From NCBI RefSeq assembly GCF_004924335.1, contig NZ_CP024633.1:2418001-2482000 (forward strand): a DNA stretch of 64,000 bases, given 5' to 3'. Positions 41,984 through 52,832 of the stretch are shown piece after piece. The notes beneath the pieces are model-generated. The model saw only the letters and a program-made list of their open reading frames with translations. It did not search any database and was not told the origin of the DNA. Each line of letters starts with the position of its first letter. Positions within the stretch are counted from its first letter, which is position 1. The translations under genes and the position numbers were made by a program. Origin of the DNA: Mycobacteroides salmoniphilum. GTDB taxonomy: Bacteria; Actinomycetota; Actinomycetes; Mycobacteriales; Mycobacteriaceae.

Positions 41984-42012
41984 ATGATGGGCCGGAGGAA
42001 TCCCCTTGTCAA
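41984..42012 (-). promoter_or_regulatory. Promoter of the M-box operon
   Basis: Minus strand: perfect -35 TTGACA (42007-42012), 17-bp spacer, -10-like CATCAT (41984-41989). The predicted start at about 41977 coincides with the 5' end of the M-box aptamer. It lies between the riboswitch and the end of the SPFH gene. Confidence 0.6.
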
Positions 42013-42043
42013 GGCGACAACGCCGGTGCGGACACCGCGCGTG

Positions 42044-43198
42044 TCACGCTCCCGGCAGCCCATGACCCCGCGTCGGGTTGATCGCGGGGTCCGCCGCCCC
42101 GATTTCCTGAGCCGCGGATTGCGCCGCGGCAACCGCCGCAGCGACTTCGGGCGTGGTCTTGGTCTCGAACCACCCGGCAACCTCGTCGGCGTCATCCTCG
42201 GGACGCTCGGATGACTCATCGTCCGGGGACGGTTCGTAGCGGAACACACCGTCAGATCCGGGGGCACCCAGCAACTTGGTGAACCCCTGCAACGCCGAAC
42301 CGAAGTCACTGGGAATGAGCCACACCTTATTGGCTTCCCCCTGAGCCATCTTCGGTAGCGTCTGTAAATACTGGTACGCCAACAGCTCTGGAGTGGGCTT
42401 ACCCGATTTCACTGCGGCAAAGACCTTTTCGATGGCCTTGGCCTGGCCCTGCGCCTGCAGATATTGGGCGGCACGCTCACCCTCGGCGCGCAGGATGCGG
42501 GACTGGCGTTCACCTTCGGCGGCCAGGATTGCCGACTGCCGCGAACCCTCGGCGGCGAGGATCTGTGCCTGCTTCTGCCCCTCGGCCGACAGGATCGCCG
42601 CCTGCCTGGCACCTTCGGCTGACAGGATCATGGCGCGCTTCTCACGGTCGGCCTTCATCTGCTTTTCCATGGATTCCTGCACCGAGGGCGGCGGATCGAT
42701 CGATCGCAGCTCGACGCGCGCGACGCGCAGGCCCCACCGTCCGGTGGCCTCATCGAGCACGCCGCGCAACTGACCGTTGATCTGATCGCGTGACGTCAAC
42801 GTCTGCTCCAGCGTCATACCGCCGACCACATTGCGCAGCGTGGTGGTGGTGAGCTGTTCCACACCGACGATGTAATTACTGATCTCGTACACCGCAGCTT
42901 GCGGATTGGTGACCTGGAAGTAGACGACGGTGTCGATATTCACCGTCAGGTTGTCCTCGGTGATCACCGGTTGGGGCGGGAAGGACACCACCCGTTCACG
43001 CAGATCAACCTTGGCCCGAATGCGGTCGACGAACGGCACCAGGATGGTCAACTGCCCGCTGACGGTCTTCGAATACCGCCCCAGGCGCTCGATCACCGCG
43101 GCCTCCGCCTGCGGGACGAGTGCCACCGACTTCAGCACGATGGTGACGCCCAGGATTATCAAGACGATCAGCACAAAGGCCCCGGCAGCTACTCCCAT
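42044..43198 (-). CDS. SPFH/stomatin-like membrane protein
   Basis: 384 residues, corresponding to Rv1488. An N-terminal membrane anchor (about 5-25) is followed by the SPFH/band-7 domain (VPQAEAAVIERLGRY to RVELRSIDPP, about 30-170). A long coiled coil then contains five 11-residue repeats of the form ILxAEGxRQxx (about 190-245). Such proteins organise membrane microdomains and act with NfeD partners; the NfeD gene is 30 bp upstream. The C-terminal tail is acidic and low in complexity. Confidence 0.92.
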   Translation of the reverse strand: MGVAAGAFVLIVLIILGVTIVLKSVALVPQAEAAVIERLGRYSKTVSGQLTILVPFVDRIRAKVDLRERVVSFPPQPVITEDNLTVNIDTVVYFQVTNPQAAVYEISNYIVGVEQLTTTTLRNVVGGMTLEQTLTSRDQINGQLRGVLDEATGRWGLRVARVELRSIDPPPSVQESMEKQMKADREKRAMILSAEGARQAAILSAEGQKQAQILAAEGSRQSAILAAEGERQSRILRAEGERAAQYLQAQGQAKAIEKVFAAVKSGKPTPELLAYQYLQTLPKMAQGEANKVWLIPSDFGSALQGFTKLLGAPGSDGVFRYEPSPDDESSERPEDDADEVAGWFETKTTPEVAAAVAAAQSAAQEIGAADPAINPTRGHGLPGA

Positions 43199-43228
43199 TC
43201 CCGTACTCCTGTCACTGAGGTTATTGCG

Positions 43229-43654
43229 CTAAATCTTCTCGACGACCGCCGTCGCACCGTCGATCTGGACAACCGTCACCGTCTCACCCTGCTCGAATCG
43301 ACCTGACTTCTCCAGGCTACGGGCGGACCACATCTCGCCGCCGAGCCGAACCAGCCCGTGCAGGTCGTCGACCGGTTCAATCACAATGGCACTCTTGCCC
43401 TCCAACGCCCTGGCGTTGGTGTGCAGGATCGGGCCCGCCGTCAGTCGCTTGCGTAACGCCGGCCGCACACCGACCAGCAGAATGACCGCACTGATGACGA
43501 AGACCAGCCCCTCGGCCCACAGCGGCATGTCGAACACCCACCCGGCACCGGCCGTGACCAGGGCCGAACCGCCCAGCATCAACAGGAACATGTCACCTGT
43601 CATCAGCTCGGCGGCCGCGAGCAGGATGCCTGCGACGAGCCACACAATCGGCAT
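43229..43654 (-). CDS. NfeD-family membrane protein
   Basis: 141 residues, corresponding to Rv1487. Three to four hydrophobic segments (about 3-75), then a C-terminal OB-fold NfeD domain (LEGKSAIVIEPVDDLHGLVRLGGEMWSA split by short loops, about 85-140). Short NfeD proteins pair with SPFH partners, as here. Starts at ATG 43654 and is transcribed ahead of the SPFH gene. Confidence 0.9.
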   Translation of the reverse strand: MPIVWLVAGILLAAAELMTGDMFLLMLGGSALVTAGAGWVFDMPLWAEGLVFVISAVILLVGVRPALRKRLTAGPILHTNARALEGKSAIVIEPVDDLHGLVRLGGEMWSARSLEKSGRFEQGETVTVVQIDGATAVVEKI

Positions 43655-43719
43655 AGGTCCACATTAGACCGCGTGGGCAACTGGTGGGGGCGGATACGGA
43701 GCCTTAGACTGCGAGCACT

Positions 43720-44547
43720 ATGGCGAATCCGAGTGTGTCCCTGGCGGTGTGGGCAAGCGCGTGGCTGGCGGGCCGCGCGTCGCCGGACGACGTCATCGAC
43801 GCCCTCATCGCCTGGGCGCCAAGGCATTTGGTTACCGCATACGACGCCGTCGCCGCCGGCCACACGGGACTCTCGTGGCCAGATATGGACGACAACGGCC
43901 CCATCGGCCTACTTCAGACGGTCCGTACCGCAACCGGCCAGCCACACGGTTCGCCCGACATCCACGTGATTCTGCCCGCGCCCGGCGACCCGCGGGGCCT
44001 GCCCGCCAATACCCAGTTTCAGCGTGACGCGATGGAGGCCAGCGAGGCGATTGTGCTCAGCGATCGCCAAAATAACTCCACGGCAATAGGATTGGTTCCC
44101 GCGGTGGAGTACGACGAGGACCGCGGCGAGACCACCGGCCTGTCCTGGACTGTGTACTCGCTTCCTGGCCGGATCCCCGCACAGGCGGTACCCGACCTCG
44201 GAGAAGCCGAATATCAACTACGCCAGGCGGTCCGAACGGCCACGGCGACACTCAACCGCGTGGACCGGGTTGTGGGCCCTACGGATGCAGACCCTCGCGC
44301 CCTGGTCGAAGACGTGCTCTCGACGCTACGTGGGCACCGCCTGCCGGACTACGCGCCACACCGGGCGGTCCGCGTGCTCGATTCGGCCAACCAGGTTGAG
44401 GCCATTGCCACGGCAGCGGCGGAGATCATGGAATCGCCCGGGGCGCTCGACGACGGAACGGTTGCCGACGCGCTGCGGCCCCTCGTCATTCTGGTGCGCG
44501 AAGCGCGGATGGCTGCCGCGGCCGCCGTCATCGCCGCCGCGCCCTAG
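43720..44547 (+). CDS. Conserved hypothetical protein (Rv1486c-like)
   Basis: 275 residues, no signal peptide or membrane segment. The sequence is Ala-rich with conserved-looking blocks [39 protein letters not shown] and RLVIL-type C-terminal helices. Position between NfeD and hemH is that of Rv1486c. No function can be assigned. Its last 4 bases overlap hemH on the other strand. Confidence 0.8.
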   Translation: MANPSVSLAVWASAWLAGRASPDDVIDALIAWAPRHLVTAYDAVAAGHTGLSWPDMDDNGPIGLLQTVRTATGQPHGSPDIHVILPAPGDPRGLPANTQFQRDAMEASEAIVLSDRQNNSTAIGLVPAVEYDEDRGETTGLSWTVYSLPGRIPAQAVPDLGEAEYQLRQAVRTATATLNRVDRVVGPTDADPRALVEDVLSTLRGHRLPDYAPHRAVRVLDSANQVEAIATAAAEIMESPGALDDGTVADALRPLVILVREARMAAAAAVIAAAP

Positions 44548-45566
44548 ACCTCCAGCCGGCCGCAGCACAGGGGTGAACACGGGGCGCCGTTCACGCTGAA
44601 CCCGTATCCGGGGACCGGGTTCTCTCCCATTGCGCGCAGCGCGGGGTGCCCATCCGCAATCTCTGCGATCAGGTCCACCGCGATGCGCGCGAATCGCTCG
44701 TCGGCCCCCGGCGTCGCCGCCCGCGCGAGCTCGATGTCGTGTGCGACCGCATACTCATGCGCCTCGTTGTCCAAGTCCCACACCACCTCCAGGTGGTCCG
44801 ACACAAACCCGATCGGCGCCACAACCACCGATCGGATTCCTCGGTCTTTGAGTGCCGCAAGATGATCAACGATGTCCGGCTCCAGCCAGGGCACCTGAGG
44901 CGGGCCCGAACGGGACTGCCACACCACGTCGTAATCCTGGTACCCGGCCGCCTCGGCGACCAATTGCGCGAGGTAGCGCACCTGGCGGCTGTAGAGCTCG
45001 GGGCCGTGCCGCTGGTCGGCAGCTATCGGGATGGAATGGGCGGTGAACACCAGCCGCGGCGCACCCCGCAGGCCCGAAACCGCGGCGGTGACCGCCTCGG
45101 CATACAGCTGCACCAATGCCGGGTGGTCGAAATACTGACGAAGCTTCACCAACTCGGGCGCCCCGTCCCCCACCGCGGCGCGGGCCCTGGCGATGTCCTC
45201 CACGTACTGTGTGCATCCCGAATAGCCACCCCAGGCAGACGTCGTGAAGACGGCGGCCCGCTGAATCCCTTTGTCGCGCATGTCGGCAACGGTCTCTTCC
45301 ACCATGGGGTGCCAATTGCGGTTACCGAAGAACACCGGCAGGGGGCGCCCGGCCAGTTCTAACTGGCGCGAGATCTCATCGATCAGCGCTCGATTGATGC
45401 CGTTGATCGGAGAGACGCCGCCAAAATGGAAGTAGTGCTCGGCCACCTCGTCGAGACGTTCTGGCGGAATGCCTCGGCCTCGCGTGACGTTCTCCAGGAA
45501 GGGCCGAACCTCCTGCGGCCCTTCGGGACCACCGAAGGACAGCAGGAGCACAGCGTCGAATAACAC
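44544..45566 (-). CDS. hemH: Ferrochelatase/coproporphyrin ferrochelatase HemH (HemZ)
   Basis: Inserts Fe2+ into the porphyrin ring; in actinobacteria the substrate is coproporphyrin III. 340 residues from a GTG at 45566 ([16 protein letters not shown]), which aligns with the known mycobacterial start. The catalytic histidine is in VFTAHSIP and a conserved glutamate lies near the C-terminus. Cysteines in GGYSGCTQY and the C-terminal CSPLCCG match the [2Fe-2S] cluster ligands of mycobacterial ferrochelatase. Lies 17 bp after inhA, as in M. tuberculosis (Rv1485). Confidence 0.95.
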   Translation of the reverse strand: MLFDAVLLLSFGGPEGPQEVRPFLENVTRGRGIPPERLDEVAEHYFHFGGVSPINGINRALIDEISRQLELAGRPLPVFFGNRNWHPMVEETVADMRDKGIQRAAVFTTSAWGGYSGCTQYVEDIARARAAVGDGAPELVKLRQYFDHPALVQLYAEAVTAAVSGLRGAPRLVFTAHSIPIAADQRHGPELYSRQVRYLAQLVAEAAGYQDYDVVWQSRSGPPQVPWLEPDIVDHLAALKDRGIRSVVVAPIGFVSDHLEVVWDLDNEAHEYAVAHDIELARAATPGADERFARIAVDLIAEIADGHPALRAMGENPVPGYGFSVNGAPCSPLCCGRLEV

Positions 45567-45583
45567 AGCCGAATATCCGCCGC

Positions 45584-46393
45584 TCAGAGCAGCTGGGTGT
45601 GGGCGCCGCCGTCGGCGAAGATGATGTCGCCGGTGGTGGCGGGCAGCCAGTCCGATAGCAGGGCACACACGGTCTTGGCGACCGGTGTCGGGTCCTTCAT
45701 GTCCCAGCCGATCGGGGCACGCTGGTCCCAGCCCTCCTCAAGCACGCTCATCTGCTTGCCGGCCTCGTCGCCCAGCGCACCGCCGACGATCGCACTCATG
45801 GCTAACGTCCGAATAGGACCGGCGGCAACAAGATTCGAACGAATACCGGCCGCACCCGCCTCGCGCGCGACGAACCGGTTGACCGATTCCAGCGCACTCT
45901 TGGCCACGGTCATCCAGTTATAGAACGGCATCGCGCGGGTCGGATCGAAGTCCATACCCACGATGCTGCCGCCGCGGTTCATGATCGGCAGCACTGCCTT
46001 GGCCAACGACGCGTAGGAGAAGGCCGAGATGTGGAAGCCCTTGGACACGTCCTCGAACGGTGCCTCGAAGAACGGATTCAGCCCCATGCCGGTCTGCGGC
46101 ATGAAACCGATGGAGTGCACCACGCCATCGAGCTTGTTGCCCTCGCCGATCACCTCGGTGACACGGTCGGCGAGGCTGTCCAGATGCTTCTCGTCCTGCA
46201 CATTGAGCTCCAGCAGGGGCGCCGGCTCCGGAAGGCGCTGGGTGATGCGCTCGATGAGGCGCAACCGGTCGAACCCGGTGAGCACCAGCTGCGCACCCTG
46301 TTCCTGCGCGACCTTTGCGATGTGGAATGCGATCGACGAATCGGTGATGATGCCCGTCACCAGGATCCGCTTGCCCTCGAGTAGCCCTGCCAC
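45584..46393 (-). CDS. inhA: NADH-dependent enoyl-ACP reductase InhA
   Basis: FAS-II enoyl reductase of mycolic acid synthesis and the target of isoniazid-NAD and ethionamide adducts. 269 residues, the same as M. tuberculosis InhA, and very similar. Catalytic Y158 and K165 are in [16 protein letters not shown]. Residues linked to isoniazid resistance (I16, I21, S94) are the wild-type ones. It starts with GTG after AAGGAGAATC, 75 bp downstream of fabG1. Confidence 0.97.
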   Translation of the reverse strand: MAGLLEGKRILVTGIITDSSIAFHIAKVAQEQGAQLVLTGFDRLRLIERITQRLPEPAPLLELNVQDEKHLDSLADRVTEVIGEGNKLDGVVHSIGFMPQTGMGLNPFFEAPFEDVSKGFHISAFSYASLAKAVLPIMNRGGSIVGMDFDPTRAMPFYNWMTVAKSALESVNRFVAREAGAAGIRSNLVAAGPIRTLAMSAIVGGALGDEAGKQMSVLEEGWDQRAPIGWDMKDPTPVAKTVCALLSDWLPATTGDIIFADGGAHTQLL

Positions 46394-46468
46394 GATTCTC
46401 CTTAGTTGTGTTCTCGCTCGTCTTACAGCTCGTCGCGTCAGCGGCGCATGGCCGCCGAATGCCTGTGC

Positions 46469-47236
<768 letters not shown>

Positions 47237-47289
47237 TTAGACTTTGGCCTAACCGACGGGCCCAACCGATCCCGCGAGCGGACACCGAA

Positions 47290-48300
47290 TCAGTTGGGGA
47301 GACGCCGGTTAATCACCAGCCCGACGAAGGCCGCCGCGAGCACCAAGAGCGCACCCAGACGCAGCCATCCGACGCTGGCATCGCCGCGGATCGTCTCGTA
47401 CCCAATCTGCTGCTGCAGGTTGGCGTACACCTCCTTGAGCTGGCCGAGCGTGGACGCCGTGTAGGTTTCCCCACCCGACAGCTTGGCCACCTTCTCCATC
47501 ATGTCGGGGGCATACGGGACGTTCTGGCGCTGCCCATTGATCTCGACATACCCGTCCTTGGTTCCGAACGCGATCGTCGAAATCGGCACCTGCTGGTCCT
47601 TGGCGGTACGTGCCGCGGTGTAGGCACCCTTGGGATTGTCAGGGTTCGACGGAACGGTTTCCTTACCGTCGGACATCAACACGATGCGCGCTGGGGGCGC
47701 CTTGTCACCGCCGCCGATGACCGCACCCACCGTCGCGATGGCCTGCAGCGCCGTGAAGATGCCCTCACCTGTGGCGGTGCGATCCGCGAGCTGCAGGTTA
47801 TCCAGGGCGTTGACGGTGGCGTCCCGGTTGGTGGTGGGTGAGACGAGCACTGTCGCAGTACCTGCGTAGGCGATGAGGCCCAGGTTGATACCCGGGGTCA
47901 GATTGCGGGCGAATTCCTTACCGGCTTCCTTCGCGGCACCCAGGCGATTGGGGGCGACGTCGGTCGATTCCATGGACCGCGAGACGTCGATGACGAGCAT
48001 CACCACGGCGCGGTTACGCGGGATCCTCACGTCATGACTCGGGCCTGCCAGAGCGATGGTCAACACCAGCAGGCCGACCACCAGAAGCGCCGTCGCGGCG
48101 TGCCGCCAGGCGCGAGGCCGAGTCGGTGCCACCGAGTCCAGTAGCTCAGTGTTCGCGAATCGCAGTACCCGCTTCTCCCGCAGATACTGCGCAAACACAT
48201 ATAGCCCGACCAACCCGGCCACCAGCAGCAGCACCAGGAAGAACCACGGGTGGGTGAAGCCCGTGAGAGTCATCGGCCCGAAGAACGGCAGATCACTCAT
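47290..48300 (-). CDS. VWA-domain membrane protein (BatA/B-like, Rv1481-like)
   Basis: 336 residues with two N-terminal membrane segments (about 10-30 and 60-80), a von Willebrand A domain with MIDAS motif [13 protein letters not shown], and a C-terminal membrane segment ending INRRLPN. With the DUF58 and MoxR AAA+ genes upstream, it forms the classic MoxR-DUF58-VWA module, in which MoxR acts as a chaperone-like ATPase on envelope complexes. Overlaps the DUF58 gene by 4 bp. Confidence 0.9.
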   Translation of the reverse strand: MSDLPFFGPMTLTGFTHPWFFLVLLLVAGLVGLYVFAQYLREKRVLRFANTELLDSVAPTRPRAWRHAATALLVVGLLVLTIALAGPSHDVRIPRNRAVVMLVIDVSRSMESTDVAPNRLGAAKEAGKEFARNLTPGINLGLIAYAGTATVLVSPTTNRDATVNALDNLQLADRTATGEGIFTALQAIATVGAVIGGGDKAPPARIVLMSDGKETVPSNPDNPKGAYTAARTAKDQQVPISTIAFGTKDGYVEINGQRQNVPYAPDMMEKVAKLSGGETYTASTLGQLKEVYANLQQQIGYETIRGDASVGWLRLGALLVLAAAFVGLVINRRLPN

Positions 48301-49256
48301 CGAGCCACCGCCACCGCACCGCGGCGCTGTTGGGAGACGAATCTCACGATGTCATCAATCCAGTCACGGTCCGTCCGCAAGCTCAAAATCGGAGCGCCGC
48401 AACGGCGCAATGTGCGTGCCACCTCGTCATGATGCTGCGCCGCCGCCTGCTCGAAGTCACGCCGCAGGTTCTCGTCGATCCGGTACTCCTTGGTGACCCC
48501 GGTCTCGGCATCCTGCAACAGCACCTCGCCGACATCGGGCAGTTCCACGTCGCGCGGATCGAGTACCTCGATCCCGAGTACCTCGTGCCGGGCACCGATG
48601 GCACGCAGCGGCCGCATCCAGTTGATGGGCCCGAGAAAGTCACTGATGACGACGGCCATTCCGCGGCGGCGCTCCGGCCTGCGAAGAGCCTCGATGGCCA
48701 CCGACAGGTCCCCGCGCACTCCCTGCGGCGCCTTGGGCATGGTGGCGATGCTGCGCAGAATGTCCTGTTCGTGGGCCCGACCCGATCGCGCAGGCAAGCG
48801 AACAATCTTGTCCCCGTTGGCAATTATCGCGCCGAGCCGGTTCCCGCCGCCGCTGTTCAAGAAGATGACGGCTGCGGCGGCAGCCACCGCGAGATCGCGT
48901 TTCTCGCAGTTGGTGGTGCCGAAGTCCAGGCTCGCGGACATGTCGACCACCAACCACGTCTCCAGTTCGCGGTCCGCGATCATCTGGCGCACATGCGGGC
49001 TGGTGGTCCGGGCGGTCACCGACCAGTCCATCCGGCGCACGTCATCACCGGGCTGATACAGCGTGGATTCCCCTGGTTCCGATCCCGGGCCGGGAATCAG
49101 ACCGAGGTGATTACCGTGTAACACCCCGTCGAGCTTGCGCCGGACTTTCAACTCCAATGTCCGCAGTGCCGCCGACAGCTGCGGGTCACGGATCTCGCCA
49201 CGGCGCAGCGACGGGATGTCTACCGGCCGGGCAGAGCCGGGACTGGGAGTGCTCAC
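48297..49256 (-). CDS. DUF58 protein (Rv1480-like)
   Basis: 319 residues without membrane segments. The DUF58 core is visible as [17 protein letters not shown] (about 67-83), then [12 protein letters not shown] and [16 protein letters not shown] in a degenerate VWA fold. It sits between moxR1 and the VWA gene with 4-bp overlaps on both sides, so the three proteins are made in step. The precise client in mycobacteria is not settled. Confidence 0.9.
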   Translation of the reverse strand: MSTPSPGSARPVDIPSLRRGEIRDPQLSAALRTLELKVRRKLDGVLHGNHLGLIPGPGSEPGESTLYQPGDDVRRMDWSVTARTTSPHVRQMIADRELETWLVVDMSASLDFGTTNCEKRDLAVAAAAAVIFLNSGGGNRLGAIIANGDKIVRLPARSGRAHEQDILRSIATMPKAPQGVRGDLSVAIEALRRPERRRGMAVVISDFLGPINWMRPLRAIGARHEVLGIEVLDPRDVELPDVGEVLLQDAETGVTKEYRIDENLRRDFEQAAAQHHDEVARTLRRCGAPILSLRTDRDWIDDIVRFVSQQRRGAVAVAR

Positions 49257-50398
49257 CTGGGCGCGGCGTTATGGGTGGCCGGGACCGGGCCGTTTGTCCC
49301 CACCATCGCCGGTTGCACCGAATGTCCTTGCTGCTGCACTGCATTCACCTGCGGCAGGCCCACCGTTTGCAGAATGCGGTTGATCGCGGTGTCGGCGGAG
49401 ACGTCATCGGCGAGGGCGTCGTAGCTCATCACCAGGCGGTGGCGGAGCACATCCGGGATGACCTCGATGACGTCCTGCGGGATCACATAGTCACGCCCGC
49501 GCACCAGAGCCAGCGCACGGGACGCCGCGATAATGCCCAGCGAGGCACGTGGGCTGGCACCATAGGAAATCCAGTTGGCGACGTCGCCAAGGCCGAACTG
49601 CGCCGGGTTACGGGTGGCGGAGATCACCCGGACCACATAGTCGACGAGGGCGTGGTGCACGAAGTTCCTGGCCGCCAGCTCCTGCAGGCCCAGCAGCGTG
49701 TCCGCCGACAGGATCTGCTTGGGCTCGGGCGGCGTGACGCCCATCCGGTAGATGATCTCCCGCTCTTCTTCGACGGTCGGGTAGTCGACGTTGATCTTGA
49801 ACAGGAACCGGTCGCGCTGCGCTTCGGGCAGCGGGTACACACCCTCGTTCTCGATGGGGTTCTGCGTGGCCATCACCAGGAACGGCTTGGGCATCGGATA
49901 CGTCTTGCCGCCGATCGAGACATGCCGTTCGGCCATGACCTCGAGCAGCGCCGACTGCACCTTGGCGGGCGCACGGTTGATCTCGTCGGCCAGCAGGAAG
50001 TTGGCCACCACCGGACCGAGCTCGGTATCGAACTCCTCCTTGCCCTGGCGGTAGATACGGGTACCGATGATGTCGGTGGGCACCAGGTCGGGGGTGAACT
50101 GGATGCGCGAGAACGTACCGCCCACCACCTTGGCGAACGTCTCCACTGCCAGCGTCTTGGCGACACCGGGCACGCCCTCGAGCAGCACATGCCCCTTGGC
50201 CAACAGGCCGACCAGAATTCGCTCGACGAGCCGGTCCTGGCCCACGATGATGCGCTTGACCTCGAAGATGGCGCGCTCAAGGTTCTGCACGTCGGCCGCC
50301 AGCGCCGGCGATGTCGCACCCTGCGGCGCGTGCGGCACGGGGCCGGCACTTCCGCCGGGGTACCCGGCACCTCCCCCTGGTGACCCTGGTGATGACAT
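49253..50398 (-). CDS. moxR1: MoxR-family AAA+ ATPase MoxR1
   Basis: 381 residues from ATG 50398 (MSSPGSPGGGAG), behind a GGAGGG site. A Gly/Pro/Ala-rich disordered N-terminus (about 1-35) precedes the AAA+ core: Walker A LLEGVPGVAKT, Walker B LLADEINRAPAK, sensor region MATQNPIENEG, arginine-finger region EAQRDRFLF. Corresponds to Rv1479. It lies 173 bp downstream of ripB and could be cotranscribed with the rip genes. Confidence 0.94.
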   Translation of the reverse strand: MSSPGSPGGGAGYPGGSAGPVPHAPQGATSPALAADVQNLERAIFEVKRIIVGQDRLVERILVGLLAKGHVLLEGVPGVAKTLAVETFAKVVGGTFSRIQFTPDLVPTDIIGTRIYRQGKEEFDTELGPVVANFLLADEINRAPAKVQSALLEVMAERHVSIGGKTYPMPKPFLVMATQNPIENEGVYPLPEAQRDRFLFKINVDYPTVEEEREIIYRMGVTPPEPKQILSADTLLGLQELAARNFVHHALVDYVVRVISATRNPAQFGLGDVANWISYGASPRASLGIIAASRALALVRGRDYVIPQDVIEVIPDVLRHRLVMSYDALADDVSADTAINRILQTVGLPQVNAVQQQGHSVQPAMVGTNGPVPATHNAAPR

Positions 50399-50571
50399 CA
50401 ACTTCCCTCCGGCTCTGCCTGACGATTTCATGCCCTGTTGGTGGCGCGATGCATGTGAGCGGCACCCAAACCCGGGCGGCGCCTCCGGTCCACTATTCCA
50501 GCATCCCGGGATTTGGTCCACGTACCCGTTCGCTGGCGCGCCGTTCTAGCTCATATGAAGGATCAGAAGAG

Positions 50572-51339
50572 CTACCACGCGATGATGCGTACGGCATAAG
50601 GAGTCATGCCTCCGGTGCGCACCGGAGACACGGTCACCTTCCCCGCGCTGCCGCTGGCTTCGAGCATCTGACCGTTGCCGAGGTAGATCACCACGTGCTG
50701 AGAACCACCCGGGCCGTAGAACAGCAGATCCCCACGCTTTGCCTGCGAAACGGGAATCTTCTGGCCCGCGTTGTACTGATCGCCCGAGTACTTGGGCAGC
50801 TTCACGCCGGCCGCCGCGTAGGAGAACATCGTGAAGCCTGAGCAGTCATAGCCCACCTTCCCGGCGTCGTAGTCCACGCCGCCGCTGGGCCCGCGCACAG
50901 TGCCGCCACCCCATGAGTACGGAACATTCAGCTGTGTGCCACCGCGCTGGATCACAGCTTCCACCGCCTGACGGCCGTACACGAGTGGACGGCCGGCCCC
51001 CGCGGACCCACGATTCCCGCCGATGCCCAATGCACCCAATGCGGTCTGTCCGACCCCCATGACCCCGTTCATGATCTTCGTAGGGTCGGCGCCCTGACTC
51101 GGCCCCGCGAAGGGCAGGGTGTTGTCCCAATCGCCGCCCGACGGGTTCAGTCCGAGGGCGTTGAGGAACGCCGTGCCCACATTCGGGCTGATCGGGTTGT
51201 CGTCGGCAGCGGCTCGCGGCACACCCATGAACAGCACCAGCGCGACAGCGATCCCCACTGCGAGGGCCGCACGTAACACGAAGAGGCCCTGAACTTTGAG
51301 CAATTTCGTCGTTTTCGCGGTGTTCACAGGTTCTACCAC
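50572..51339 (-). CDS. ripB: NlpC/P60 peptidoglycan endopeptidase RipB
   Basis: 255 residues, exported by an N-terminal signal segment (LRAALAVGIAVALVLFMGVP, cut near AAADD). The C-terminal NlpC/P60 domain has the catalytic cysteine in VGYDCSGFTMFSY and histidine in SQHVVIYLG. It lacks the N-terminal coiled coil of RipA, so is probably not autoinhibited in the same way. Starts at a GTG overlapping the ripA stop; GTG 51327 is an alternative. Acts in septal peptidoglycan cleavage. Confidence 0.93.
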   Translation of the reverse strand: MVEPVNTAKTTKLLKVQGLFVLRAALAVGIAVALVLFMGVPRAAADDNPISPNVGTAFLNALGLNPSGGDWDNTLPFAGPSQGADPTKIMNGVMGVGQTALGALGIGGNRGSAGAGRPLVYGRQAVEAVIQRGGTQLNVPYSWGGGTVRGPSGGVDYDAGKVGYDCSGFTMFSYAAAGVKLPKYSGDQYNAGQKIPVSQAKRGDLLFYGPGGSQHVVIYLGNGQMLEASGSAGKVTVSPVRTGGMTPYAVRIIAW

Positions 51340-52832
51340 TCAATCAATCGGGTTACGAAGGGCGTCATGCCGCTGGTCCGCACCGGCGACACCTTGACCA
51401 CATCGCCGGTGTTCGGCGCTTCGAGCATCTGACCATTGCCGAGGTACAGCGCAACGTGCTGACTTGCGTTGGGGCCGTAGAAGATCATGTCGCCGCGCTT
51501 CATTTGAGCACTGGGTACCTGACGCCCCGAGGTGTACTGATACCCGGTGTAGTGCCTGAGTCTGATGCCAACCGCGGCAAAGCCGTACATCATCAGCCCG
51601 GAGCAGTCGTATCCGACGGTTCCTGCACCGGAGTCGATTCCGCGAGTCGGCCCGTTGTAAGAGCCACCGCCCCACGAGTACGGCGTGCCCATCGCGCTAC
51701 CGGCACGGGCAATCACCCGCTCCACATTCTCCCGGCCGTAGACCTTGGGAATGTATTCGCCACCCGAGGTAGAAGACGCCGCCGGTGCGGGCTTGGGGCA
51801 GAACATACCGATGACACCGCATACCGCGGACTGACCGACATTGGCCGCAGTGTTGCCGATGCCCAACACCATGTTGATGGTCTGCGTCGGATCGGTAGGC
51901 ACGTTGGCGCTCGCGATCATCGGAAGCGTCGTATCCCACTGACCACCCGACCCCGCCGAGGCCACAGCCGCCGGGGCTGACGTCCACTCGTTGCCGTTAC
52001 CGGCGATGGCGGCATCGGGGTTGATCACCCGCGCGGTCGCGGTTGTCGCCGCATAGGCCGGGCCACGCGCGGCGGCGAGCTGTGCCTCCGCACTCTTCTT
52101 CTTGGAGGCGAGATCCGCGGCGGCTCCGCGCTGCGCTTCGAGCTTCTTCTGCACATCCTTCATCGCCGACACCAGGTCGTCCTGCTGCTTCTGTGCGTCA
52201 GCGGCGGCCTGGTCGGCTTTTTCCTGGATGGCCCGCGCCTGCGACTCCTTGTTGACCTGTTCGGTGCGTGCACGGCGCAGGTTGTCCATGACGGTCTGCG
52301 AGCTGGCCTCGACACTCTTAGTCACCGAGGCCAGGCGCACCACGTCGTCGGGGTTGGTGGCGGTCAGATACGACCCCGAAGGGCCCGCCATATAGGTAGC
52401 CGCGGCCATCCGGTCGAACTTGCCCTGCGCTTCGGTGATCGCACCGTTGGCGGTATCGACGGCGTGCTGGCCCTCTTCCACCGCCTGGGCGGCTCCGGCC
52501 GCGTTGTCACGCGCGTCCTGAAGATCGACCAATCCCTTGTTGATGGACTCCTGCTGGGTCTGCACGTCGGCGGTGAGCTGTTCGATCTGCTGGTTGGTGT
52601 CGGCCAGTTGACTGATCAGAGAGGCCATGTCGTTCGGTTCGGCAGAGGTAACGGCGAGTGTGTTGGGCCACATCATCAGACCGGCCACCATCAGCGGGGG
52701 CACTACCAGGGCGACTGCCGCGGCCCGTTTGCCGCGCACCGCGAAACGGTCCGCGGAATTCTGCGGGGCTGTCCGTTTCATTCGGCCTGCCGTCTCCTCG
52801 ATCTTCGGCGCTCGGTGAGCCTTCTCGGTCAT
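51333..52832 (-). CDS. ripA: NlpC/P60 peptidoglycan endopeptidase RipA
   Basis: 499 residues; D-Glu/mDAP endopeptidase needed for daughter-cell separation. Signal segment at about 35-60, then a long coiled-coil region (about 70-255, SLISQLADTNQQIEQLTADV) that blocks the active site in the zymogen. A linker with a Cys pair follows (AVCGVIGMFCP), then the NlpC/P60 domain with VGYDCSGLMMYGF and SQHVALYLG. ATG 52832 has a GGAAGGG site; ATG at codon 18 is an alternative. Upstream is an unusually AT-rich control region. Confidence 0.95.
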   Translation of the reverse strand: MTEKAHRAPKIEETAGRMKRTAPQNSADRFAVRGKRAAAVALVVPPLMVAGLMMWPNTLAVTSAEPNDMASLISQLADTNQQIEQLTADVQTQQESINKGLVDLQDARDNAAGAAQAVEEGQHAVDTANGAITEAQGKFDRMAAATYMAGPSGSYLTATNPDDVVRLASVTKSVEASSQTVMDNLRRARTEQVNKESQARAIQEKADQAAADAQKQQDDLVSAMKDVQKKLEAQRGAAADLASKKKSAEAQLAAARGPAYAATTATARVINPDAAIAGNGNEWTSAPAAVASAGSGGQWDTTLPMIASANVPTDPTQTINMVLGIGNTAANVGQSAVCGVIGMFCPKPAPAASSTSGGEYIPKVYGRENVERVIARAGSAMGTPYSWGGGSYNGPTRGIDSGAGTVGYDCSGLMMYGFAAVGIRLRHYTGYQYTSGRQVPSAQMKRGDMIFYGPNASQHVALYLGNGQMLEAPNTGDVVKVSPVRTSGMTPFVTRLIEW

